NCBI GenBank assembly: GCA_030428105.1
Contig: JAUIBE010000007.1
Span: 1-64,000, forward strand
Length of the DNA stretch: 64,000 bases
From: Gammaproteobacteria bacterium
GTDB taxonomy: Bacteria > Pseudomonadota > Gammaproteobacteria > Xanthomonadales > SZUA-36
Direction of reading: 5' to 3'
Part shown: positions 43,176 through 50,759 of the stretch, one piece after another
Numbering within the stretch: the first letter of the stretch is position 1
How the letters are laid out: each line of letters begins with the position of its first letter
Made by a program: the position numbers and the translations under genes
Notes under the pieces: model-generated
Told to the model about the DNA's origin: nothing
What the model saw: the letters and a program-made list of their open reading frames with translations, nothing else
Database searches by the model: none

Positions 43176-43892
43176 ATGCAATGTCACTCTTCTGCCGCTA
43201 GCCACGTCGGCCTGGTCCGTGAGGTCAATGAAGACCACTACCTGTGCCGCGATGACGTGGGGCTCTGGGCAGTGGCCGATGGCATGGGCGGGCACCAGGC
43301 AGGCGAACTCGCCAGCCGCGCCATTACCCGCCATCTGCAGCAGGTTCCAGCCTGTTCACAGCTCTCCCAGATGGTGGACATGGCGCGCCAGGCGATTGAG
43401 GGCGCCAACCGCGAACTGACCAGCATGGAAAGCCAGTTTGGCCTGGCGCGGGTACCCGGCAGCACAGTCGCCCTGCTACTGGTGCATGGCCGGGAAGGCG
43501 CAGTAGCCTGGGTGGGAGACAGCCGCGTTTACCGGCTGCGCGACGCCAATGCGGAACAGGTCACCCGCGACCACAGCCATGTCCAGGAACTGATCGACGA
43601 AGGGGTGATCTCGGCGGACGAAACCGAAACCCACCCGATGGCCCATGTCATTACCCGCGCCGTTGGCATCGATCCCGATGTGCGAATCGAGTGCATCCAC
43701 CTCGAGGTGCAACCTGGCGACCGCTTCCTGGTGTGCTCCGATGGACTCAGCCGGCTGCTTCCGCTGGCGGAAATAGCCCAGGACCTGGCCACGGAAGACC
43801 TGGAGCAATCGGTGAAGCGCATGCTCGACAAAGCGTTGCAACGCGGCGCCCCCGACAACGTGACGCTGATTGCCGTGAGCTGCGCGGAATGA
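43176..43892 (+). CDS. PP2C-type serine/threonine protein phosphatase
   Basis: A 238-residue PPM phosphatase of the PrpC/Stp1 type. Metal-site motifs are VREVNEDHYLC, WAVADGMGGHQAGELAS, AVAWVGDSRVYRLRD, LVCSDGLSRLL and GAPDNVTLIAV. It dephosphorylates Ser/Thr proteins in the cytoplasm. No Ser/Thr kinase gene is adjacent. It overlaps the ABC ATPase gene by four bases (ATGA). Confidence 0.93.
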   Translation: MQCHSSAASHVGLVREVNEDHYLCRDDVGLWAVADGMGGHQAGELASRAITRHLQQVPACSQLSQMVDMARQAIEGANRELTSMESQFGLARVPGSTVALLLVHGREGAVAWVGDSRVYRLRDANAEQVTRDHSHVQELIDEGVISADETETHPMAHVITRAVGIDPDVRIECIHLEVQPGDRFLVCSDGLSRLLPLAEIAQDLATEDLEQSVKRMLDKALQRGAPDNVTLIAVSCAE

Positions 43893-44782
43893 TCAAGGCG
43901 CGGGCGCTCAGCAAGCGGTTCGGTAAGCTGCTGGCGGTGGATGACGTCTCGCTGGAAATCCACAAGGGCGAGGCGCTGGGCCTGCTGGGCCCAAACGGGG
44001 CGGGCAAGACCACTACCATCAGCATGCTGTGCGGCGCGCTGGTGCCCGATGAAGGCGAAGTGATGCTGGGCGAGGAAAGCGACCCGACGCGGGCGGAAGT
44101 GCGACGCAAAATTGGTGTTGCTCCCCAGGGCCTGGCGCTCTACGAGGAATTGACCGGAGAGGAAAACCTGCGCACCTTCGGCGCCCTGTACGGGCTTGCC
44201 GGCGGGCATCTCACCAGCCGCACAGAACATGCGCTGGAGTTCGCCGGGCTAAGCGACCGGCGCAAGGACCGCGTAAAAACCTACTCCGGCGGAATGAAGC
44301 GCCGCCTTAACCTGGCCTGCGCGCTGGTGCATGAACCCAGCGTACTGATCTGCGATGAACCCACGGTCGGCATCGACCCGCAGTCGCGCAATCACATCTT
44401 TGATTGCATCGAAGCGCTGCGCAGCCAGGGCACCACGCTGCTCTACACCACCCACTACATGGAAGAAGCACAAAGGCTGTGCGACCGGGTTGCCATCATG
44501 GATCACGGAAAAATCATGGCGCTGGACACCGTCGATGCATTGATCGACCGCTATGGCGGGAAATCGGTGGTTCGGGCGCAACTGGCTGGCGCCCTGCCCG
44601 CCGACCTCGACCTGGAAGCCGAGGTAAGCGGCGACACCATCCGCATCGACACCGACGCCCCGTTTGAAGCCGTTGCGCGGCTGGGCCGCAAGGATGTGGC
44701 AATCACCTCCTTGCGCATCGACCGCCCGGATCTCGAGCGGGTGTTCCTGCAACTCACCGGCCGCAGCCTGCGCGACTCATGA
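43889..44782 (+). CDS. ABC-2 type exporter ATPase
   Basis: A 297-residue ATPase. Walker [11 protein letters not shown], signature [15 protein letters not shown], Walker [13 protein letters not shown] and the H-loop YTTHYMEEA. The C-terminal 70 residues form the usual extra domain of drug- or Na-export ATPases (NatA/CcmA-like). The start ATG at 43889 overlaps the phosphatase stop; a longer open frame upstream is antisense noise. The permease gene follows with another ATGA overlap. Confidence 0.92.
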   Translation: MIKARALSKRFGKLLAVDDVSLEIHKGEALGLLGPNGAGKTTTISMLCGALVPDEGEVMLGEESDPTRAEVRRKIGVAPQGLALYEELTGEENLRTFGALYGLAGGHLTSRTEHALEFAGLSDRRKDRVKTYSGGMKRRLNLACALVHEPSVLICDEPTVGIDPQSRNHIFDCIEALRSQGTTLLYTTHYMEEAQRLCDRVAIMDHGKIMALDTVDALIDRYGGKSVVRAQLAGALPADLDLEAEVSGDTIRIDTDAPFEAVARLGRKDVAITSLRIDRPDLERVFLQLTGRSLRDS

Positions 44783-46122
44783 GAGCCATCACCGCCATCG
44801 CCACCAAGGACGTGCGCATGCTGATGCGCGACAAGATGGCCCTGTTCTGGGTGTTCGCCTTCCCGCTGATGTTTGCGCTGTTTTTTGGCTCGCTGTTTGG
44901 CGGTGGGGACGACCTGCCCGGCAGCGTGACCATCGCCGTGGTTGACGAGGACGGATCGCAGCTTTCGCAAGCCTTCATGGAGCAACTGGACAGCAATGAC
45001 GCCATCGTGGTGCCAAGGATCGAACTGCCAGAAGGCGAGACCGGCAAAGGGGCTTTTGAAACGCCCACCCTGGAAGCCGCCCGCGAAGGCGTCCAGAAAG
45101 GCCGCCACATTGCCTACCTGCGCATCCCCCAGGGCTTTGGCGATAACCCCTTTGCCATTTTCGGCGCCGGTGGCGACAGCGGCGAGGACAACGTTTCCCT
45201 GGAAGTGGGCATCGACCCGCGGCGCAAGGCCGAAGCCGGCATGCTGCAGGGGGTGGTGATCCAGGCGCTGTTTTCCAGCCTGCAAAGCCAGTTCCTCGAC
45301 ACCGAGTTGATGCAGGGCGAGATTGAAGAGATGCGCGCGCAGATTGCCGCCGCCCCGGACCTCGATGACGGCCAGAAATCCGCCCTCGACCAGTTCATGG
45401 GCTCGCTCGACACCTTCCTGCTGGACTTTGAGCCCGGCAGTTCTGAAGACGGCGCCGCGGTCGGCCTGGACATGAGCCAGATGCTGAACGTGGTGGAAGT
45501 GGCGCGCGAGCGCGGCAACCAGCCCAGGTCGGCCTTCGAAATTTCATTTCCGCAGGCGCTGGTCTGGGGCCTGATGAGCGTGGCCATGGCGTTCGCCATC
45601 ACCATGGTTCGCGAACGCACTTCCGGCACCCTGCTGCGCCTGCAAATGGCGCCCATCAGTACCGCGCAGTTGCTGGCCGGCAAGGCACTAGCCTGCTTTA
45701 CCGCCTCGATGGGCACCATGACCCTGCTGATGAGCGTGGCGGTCATCGCCCTGGGGGTGCGTTTCGACAGCTTTGGCCTGTTCCTTTTGGCCATGGTATG
45801 CACCGCCTTGTGCTTCACCGGCATCACCATGCTGGTGTCGGTCATGGGCAAGACCGAGAGCGCGGTTTCGGGCGCGGCCTGGGGGATGATGATGCCGTTC
45901 GCGATGGTTGGCGGGGGTATGATTCCCCTGATCGCGATGCCCGGATGGCTGGCAGCGCTGAGCGACTTCAGCCCGTTCAAGTGGGCGATCCTGGCGGTGG
46001 AAGGCGGCCTGTGGCGCGGCTTTTCCCTGGCAGAAATGACCACCCCGTGCCTCGTGCTGATTGCCATCGGGGTGGTGGCGTTCACCACCGGGGCATTTAT
46101 TTTCAACCGCACGAAAAGCTAG
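44779..46122 (+). CDS. ABC-2 type exporter permease
   Basis: A 447-residue permease. The first membrane helix (FWVFAFPLMFALFFGSLFGG) is followed by a large extracytoplasmic domain of about 230 residues, then five helices in the C-terminal half (from PQALVWGLMSVAMAFAIT). This is the ABC2_membrane_3 (NatB/YhgE-like) layout. It forms the exporter with the ATPase encoded immediately upstream. Export cargo unknown. Confidence 0.9.
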   Translation: MRAITAIATKDVRMLMRDKMALFWVFAFPLMFALFFGSLFGGGDDLPGSVTIAVVDEDGSQLSQAFMEQLDSNDAIVVPRIELPEGETGKGAFETPTLEAAREGVQKGRHIAYLRIPQGFGDNPFAIFGAGGDSGEDNVSLEVGIDPRRKAEAGMLQGVVIQALFSSLQSQFLDTELMQGEIEEMRAQIAAAPDLDDGQKSALDQFMGSLDTFLLDFEPGSSEDGAAVGLDMSQMLNVVEVARERGNQPRSAFEISFPQALVWGLMSVAMAFAITMVRERTSGTLLRLQMAPISTAQLLAGKALACFTASMGTMTLLMSVAVIALGVRFDSFGLFLLAMVCTALCFTGITMLVSVMGKTESAVSGAAWGMMMPFAMVGGGMIPLIAMPGWLAALSDFSPFKWAILAVEGGLWRGFSLAEMTTPCLVLIAIGVVAFTTGAFIFNRTKS

Positions 46123-46138
46123 GTTGAACGGAGGCATT

Positions 46139-46393
46139 ATGAAACTGAACCTGAAAGCGCTTGCACTGGCAGCAGCCATTCTCTGGGGCGGCGCCATCCT
46201 GCTGGTTTCCATCGGCAACATGATCTGCCCGCCCTACGGCGCGGCCTTCCTGCAGACGGTGGCCTCGGTTTACCCGTTCTACGACCCGGCCTCGGGCGGC
46301 ATTTCGGTGCTGGTCGGCACCCTGTGGGGCGTGATCGACGGCGCCATCGCCGGCTTCCTGCTTGGCTGGCTCTACAATCGATTTTCCGGATAA
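46139..46393 (+). CDS. small two-helix membrane protein
   Basis: An 84-residue protein with two hydrophobic stretches (LKALALAAAILWGGAILLVS and VGTLWGVIDGAIAGFLLGWL) separated by a short polar loop. GGAGG lies seven bases before ATG 46139. Relatives are sometimes labelled holin in databases, but no phage genes are here. It lies between the ABC exporter and the dihydropyrimidinase gene, all same-strand and close. Confidence 0.75.
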   Translation: MKLNLKALALAAAILWGGAILLVSIGNMICPPYGAAFLQTVASVYPFYDPASGGISVLVGTLWGVIDGAIAGFLLGWLYNRFSG

Positions 46394-46405
46394 CAGGAAT
46401 ACACC

Positions 46406-47800
46406 ATGTCGCTGCTTATCAAGAATGGTCGGGTCATCACCGCGGTCGATGACTACCACGCCGATGTGTTCGTGGAAAACGAAACCATCTCCCTGATCGG
46501 CAAGAACCTGCAGGTGGAAGCCGACACGGTCATCGACGCCAGCGGCAAGTACGTGATGCCCGGCGGCCTCGACCCGCACACCCACATGGACATGCCGTTT
46601 GGTGGCACCACCTCGGCCGACGACTTTGAAAGCGGCACCCGTGCCGCCGCCCACGGCGGCACCACCACCATCATCGACTTCGCCATCCAGACCAAGGGCG
46701 AATCGACGCTCGCCGCGCTGGAAACCTGGCACAAGAAAGCCGAGGGCAAAACCGCCATCGACTACGGCTTCCACATGATCGTCACCGACATGGAAGACGA
46801 CCGCCTGTGGGAAATGAAGCACCTGGCCGACGAGGGCGTGACCTCGTACAAGCTGTTCATGGCCTACCCGGGCGTGCTGTACGTGGACGACGGCACCATT
46901 TTCCGCGCCATGCGCAAGGCCGGCGAGGACGGCACCGTGGTGTGCATGCACGCCGAGAACGGCATCGTGATTGATGAAATCGTCAAGCGCGCGCTGGCCG
47001 AGGGCAAGACCGCGCCCAAATACCACGCCCTGACCCGCCCCACGCGAATGGAAGCCGAGGGCGTGCACCGCGCGGTTTCGATTGCCGAGGTGGCCGGCGT
47101 GCCGGTTTACATCGTGCACCTTTCCTGCGCCGACGCGTTGGAGCAAGTCACGCTGGCGCGCAACCGCGGCGTACCCGTGTTCGCCGAAACCTGCCCGCAA
47201 TACCTGTTCCTGGATTACACCAGCTACGAGAAAGAGGGGTTTGAAGGCGCCAAGTACGTGATGACTCCGGCGTTGCGCGAGAAATGGAACCAGGATGAAC
47301 TGTGGCGCGGCCTGCGTTTTGGCGACCTGCAGTCGATTGCCACCGATCACTGCCCGTTCTGCTTCAAGGAGCAAAAGGAACTGGGCGTGGATGATTTCTC
47401 GAAGATCCCCAACGGTGCGCCGGGCGTGGAAAACCGCATGGCCCTGGTGTTCAACGGCGGCGTCCACCATGGGCGCATTTCGCTGAACAAATTCGTAGAA
47501 CTGACCTCAACCGCGGCCGCCAAGACCTTCGGCCTGTTCCCCAAGAAAGGCACCATCGCAGTGGACTCGGACGCCGACATCGTGATCTTCAATCCCGATC
47601 GGCGTGAAACGATTAGCGTCAAGAATACGTGTACTCATCATATGAACGTTGATTACAACGCTTATGAAGGCATGTCCGTGACCGGATTCCCCGAAACCGT
47701 AATTTCGCGGGGCAAAGTCATCGTCAGGGACACCGAGTATGTCGGCGCAAAGGGAGATGGCCGATTCCTGAAGCGCGGCCTGTACGGAGGGCTGCGGTAG
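46406..47800 (+). CDS. hydA: dihydropyrimidinase/hydantoinase
   Basis: A 464-residue cyclic amidohydrolase. Metal ligands and catalysts appear as DPHTHMDMPFGG, the carbamylated-Lys motif VTSYKLFMAYPG, CMHAENG, VYIVHLSC and ATDHCPF. It opens dihydropyrimidine or hydantoin rings to N-carbamoyl amino acids. No beta-ureidopropionase or carbamoylase gene is adjacent. A weak possibility is a link with the ring-opening PxpABC system at the window start. Confidence 0.93.
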   Translation: MSLLIKNGRVITAVDDYHADVFVENETISLIGKNLQVEADTVIDASGKYVMPGGLDPHTHMDMPFGGTTSADDFESGTRAAAHGGTTTIIDFAIQTKGESTLAALETWHKKAEGKTAIDYGFHMIVTDMEDDRLWEMKHLADEGVTSYKLFMAYPGVLYVDDGTIFRAMRKAGEDGTVVCMHAENGIVIDEIVKRALAEGKTAPKYHALTRPTRMEAEGVHRAVSIAEVAGVPVYIVHLSCADALEQVTLARNRGVPVFAETCPQYLFLDYTSYEKEGFEGAKYVMTPALREKWNQDELWRGLRFGDLQSIATDHCPFCFKEQKELGVDDFSKIPNGAPGVENRMALVFNGGVHHGRISLNKFVELTSTAAAKTFGLFPKKGTIAVDSDADIVIFNPDRRETISVKNTCTHHMNVDYNAYEGMSVTGFPETVISRGKVIVRDTEYVGAKGDGRFLKRGLYGGLR

Positions 47801-47819
47801 ACCTCTAGGGGAGGTTCCA

Positions 47820-50627
47820 ATGACCATCAAGTTTGCTGCGTGCGCGATCGTCGCGTCGCTGTTGCTCACCCCATCGCAGTCAGTTCTGGCCGACAACAAC
47901 GTTGTCCCCAATCCCGGATTTGATGGCGCCACTGGTGAATCCCTTGGAAACGTAAGCGGCGCTGTGCCGGACTATTGGCGCGCTTTCGGGTTGGAAGGCG
48001 GCGAAGTAAGCCTGCAAACAGTGCCACTCCCGGCCAACACCCTGTTCCCCGGCAGCCCGGCCACAAACGCCATCAGGCTGACCATCGATGCTTATGGCGG
48101 CGCCCAGGCTTTCGACCACGAAAGCACCCTGTTCTCCCTGGCGGCCGGTCATGAATACCGGGCCACGGTTTACATGCGTTCCGGCAACAGCGCTTCGCAG
48201 GAAGTCATGGTCTCGTTCCCGGTGTTTGATGAGAACGGGTTTACAGGCCGGGCGCCTGGAACATTTTCCGCAACCGTAAACAACCAATGGAAGCCCTACT
48301 CCGGGCCAACGTTCACGGAATCCGGAGGCACACTGGGCGATCTTGCGTTCCGGCTCACTGATGACGGTGGTCAGAATACCGTTCTGATCGCCATGCCCAC
48401 TGTGAACGGCCCCGTGCCGACCACGCCTGAAGTCACTTACCCACCCGTTTACACCCAAGGGCGCGATTTTTCCGCCACGGACCGCTTCGTGGCGACGACG
48501 CTTTTCCACTGGTTCACCCCTTATGCCGGCCAGGAAGACGGGCCCTGGGAGCCACTTGAAGGGCGCGAAAACTGGACCGGCGAGGCCCTGTGGTGGCGCG
48601 GGCAAATCAAGGACATGATGGATGCCAATATCGATGTCCTGTACGTCCATCTTTATAACGGCCTCCACTACCAGCGTGAGCAGATATTCCGCGCCATCGC
48701 CGAGTTGCGCAGCGAGGGATATGACACGCCTTATGTTGTGCCGTTTCTCGACCCGCAGATCATCTGGAACAACAACCCCATCGACATGACCCAGACGTCC
48801 GCCAAGGACGAATATGTCGGTTGGTACGAGTTCTTCTACGACCAGTATTTTCGCCAGGAAACGGGCGCCTACGCCGAAAGCCGCCTGCTGCACATCGATG
48901 GCAAGGTGGTGCTGAACACATGGGTTGGCACCAACACCAACCTCAACTACGGTGCGCTGACGCGAAACGACGTGGAGTCACGGCTCGCCGGTGCATTCGG
49001 CGATGAGTACAGCAGCTTTGAAAACGGGATCTACCAGATCTCGTCAACCGGCGGCACGATGCCTTCGTTTACCGATGAGGTCGCCGTCCAGTTTTCAAAC
49101 AACGAGTACTTCACGCCCTGGTCAGAACTGGGCAAACGCAACGTCACCCTGAAGGGCGGCGCCTGGGACCAGAATATTCGCAATCCGGGGTTCTTCCTCC
49201 CGCGGGACGGCGGTTCCTCTTATGCCAATAGCTGGGACCAGTTGATGGCGATTCGCAATGGTGAGGGTGGCAACCCCCCCGTTTATCACGCCTATATCGA
49301 GTCCTGGAATGAGTACGACGAGGGCAGCGGCATTTACGAGGCCAGCCCCGAGCCGCCCTACATCGCGCCGGAGAACACCAGCGGTAACGACGACACCTGG
49401 TCGGACACCAACAACCCGCGCGAGTACATCGACACCACTTACGAAAAAGCCTCGGCGTTCAATGATCATCCCGAGCGCGACAGCCGTTTCTTGTGGAACG
49501 ACTTCCCTGCCAGCATGGAACCCGGTGAGTCGGCCACGGTGCAGGTGCTGGTGCGCAACGAGGGCGATGCCAAGTGGTCGCAATCGGCCGGCTATCGCCT
49601 GAGCGAAGTCGCCAATGGCCATGCCTGGGGTCCGGCCAATATCCAGATCGACGATGCCGACAACGAAATCGCCAAGTATGGCGGCGTGTTCCGCGGCCGC
49701 CCCGTGCTGTTCGAGTTCAACATCACCGCGCCCAATGCGCCGGGCGTTTACGAGATTCGCTACTCAATGACCCGAAGCGGGGGTTCGGCGTTTGGTGAAG
49801 AACTTACGGTGCAAATTGCGGTTGGCGAAAACGATGTCCAGGCTGGCCACAGCGGACCGTTTTTCTACGCGGCGCGCGATGGCGAGGGCAACTATGTCGA
49901 GATTCTCAACGACAACGTCGCCGTGGTCTACACATTCACCTACCGGCCCGACGGTTCGGGCCCGGCGTGGTTTATCGGCGTGGGCCGCATCGAGGGTGGT
50001 TCGATTGTCATCGACGATCTGTTGCGTCCCATCGGCGCTTCGTTCGGGCCCGGCTTTGACACCAACGACATCGAATACGCCCCTGCGGGCTCCATGAGCA
50101 TGGGTTTTGTCGATTGCGAGTCGCTGGGCAATGGTGGAGCGGTCACCTACTCCGGCCACGAAGGATCAGGCTTCGAACGCCTGCTCTCTCGTGCCGGAAG
50201 GCTAGGCCAGATCACCGGCTGTGGCATGGACCCGGTACCCAATGCGGGCCTTTCGGGCTCCTACTTCGATGTCGCCCGTGATGGCGAGGGCATCGTGGTC
50301 GAGTGGCTGACCAACGGCCAGGTGCTGGTGATCATGTTCACCTACGACCTTTCCGGCAACCAGTTCTGGGTGCTTGGCATCGGCACACCGGACGGCGACA
50401 GCGTGACCATGGACGCGATCTACGCGGCCGATTCCACCTCCTGGGGCAGCGCCTTCGATCCCGACGAGATCAGCCTGGAGAACTGGGGCACTTTCTCGCT
50501 GGATTGGGACGGTGAGTGCGATTCAGTGGAGTTTGGCTACAACTCGGTGATCCCAGGATTCGGATCGGCGGTGCGCGAGTACCAGAGCTTGAGCAAACTG
50601 GCCGGCACGGAGTGTCCAGGCCCCTGA
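47820..50627 (+). CDS. secreted GH99/DUF5010-like glycanase with RDGEG repeats, copy 1
   Basis: A 935-residue exported protein. After a signal peptide (to about residue 25) comes a lectin-like beta domain (to about 200). A TIM-barrel-like domain follows (QIKDMMDANIDVLYVHLYNG, YVVPFLDPQIIW) whose YIESWNEYDEG resembles the WNE catalytic motif of GH99-like/DUF5010 proteins. An NBR1-like Ig domain (ESATVQVLVRNEGDAKWSQS) and two repeats of about 115 residues end it (ARDGEGNYVEILNDNVAVVY; ARDGEGIVVEWLTNGQVLVI). The hydrolase role is inferred. A close paralogue follows 131 bases later. Confidence 0.72.
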   Translation: MTIKFAACAIVASLLLTPSQSVLADNNVVPNPGFDGATGESLGNVSGAVPDYWRAFGLEGGEVSLQTVPLPANTLFPGSPATNAIRLTIDAYGGAQAFDHESTLFSLAAGHEYRATVYMRSGNSASQEVMVSFPVFDENGFTGRAPGTFSATVNNQWKPYSGPTFTESGGTLGDLAFRLTDDGGQNTVLIAMPTVNGPVPTTPEVTYPPVYTQGRDFSATDRFVATTLFHWFTPYAGQEDGPWEPLEGRENWTGEALWWRGQIKDMMDANIDVLYVHLYNGLHYQREQIFRAIAELRSEGYDTPYVVPFLDPQIIWNNNPIDMTQTSAKDEYVGWYEFFYDQYFRQETGAYAESRLLHIDGKVVLNTWVGTNTNLNYGALTRNDVESRLAGAFGDEYSSFENGIYQISSTGGTMPSFTDEVAVQFSNNEYFTPWSELGKRNVTLKGGAWDQNIRNPGFFLPRDGGSSYANSWDQLMAIRNGEGGNPPVYHAYIESWNEYDEGSGIYEASPEPPYIAPENTSGNDDTWSDTNNPREYIDTTYEKASAFNDHPERDSRFLWNDFPASMEPGESATVQVLVRNEGDAKWSQSAGYRLSEVANGHAWGPANIQIDDADNEIAKYGGVFRGRPVLFEFNITAPNAPGVYEIRYSMTRSGGSAFGEELTVQIAVGENDVQAGHSGPFFYAARDGEGNYVEILNDNVAVVYTFTYRPDGSGPAWFIGVGRIEGGSIVIDDLLRPIGASFGPGFDTNDIEYAPAGSMSMGFVDCESLGNGGAVTYSGHEGSGFERLLSRAGRLGQITGCGMDPVPNAGLSGSYFDVARDGEGIVVEWLTNGQVLVIMFTYDLSGNQFWVLGIGTPDGDSVTMDAIYAADSTSWGSAFDPDEISLENWGTFSLDWDGECDSVEFGYNSVIPGFGSAVREYQSLSKLAGTECPGP

Positions 50628-50759
50628 AGGCCTGGCGCCCCAGCCAGTCGAACCCGCAAGTACGATTTGAACTTGAGTGACATGAAACGATTGTTCTGAG
50701 AAATACGTGTATTAGCTGTAAGGAGTTACACACTTCGCTGATTTCCCAGGGGAACAGTT

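Noticed and set aside
46139-46393. Phage holin
   Set aside because: No lysis or phage genes nearby; two hydrophobic helices alone are insufficient.
46103-47470. Minus-strand 455-codon frame over the dihydropyrimidinase gene
   Set aside because: Antisense shadow of a highly conserved enzyme.
47880-48893. Minus-strand frame over the first glycanase paralogue
   Set aside because: Antisense shadow; a similar one occurs in the second copy.
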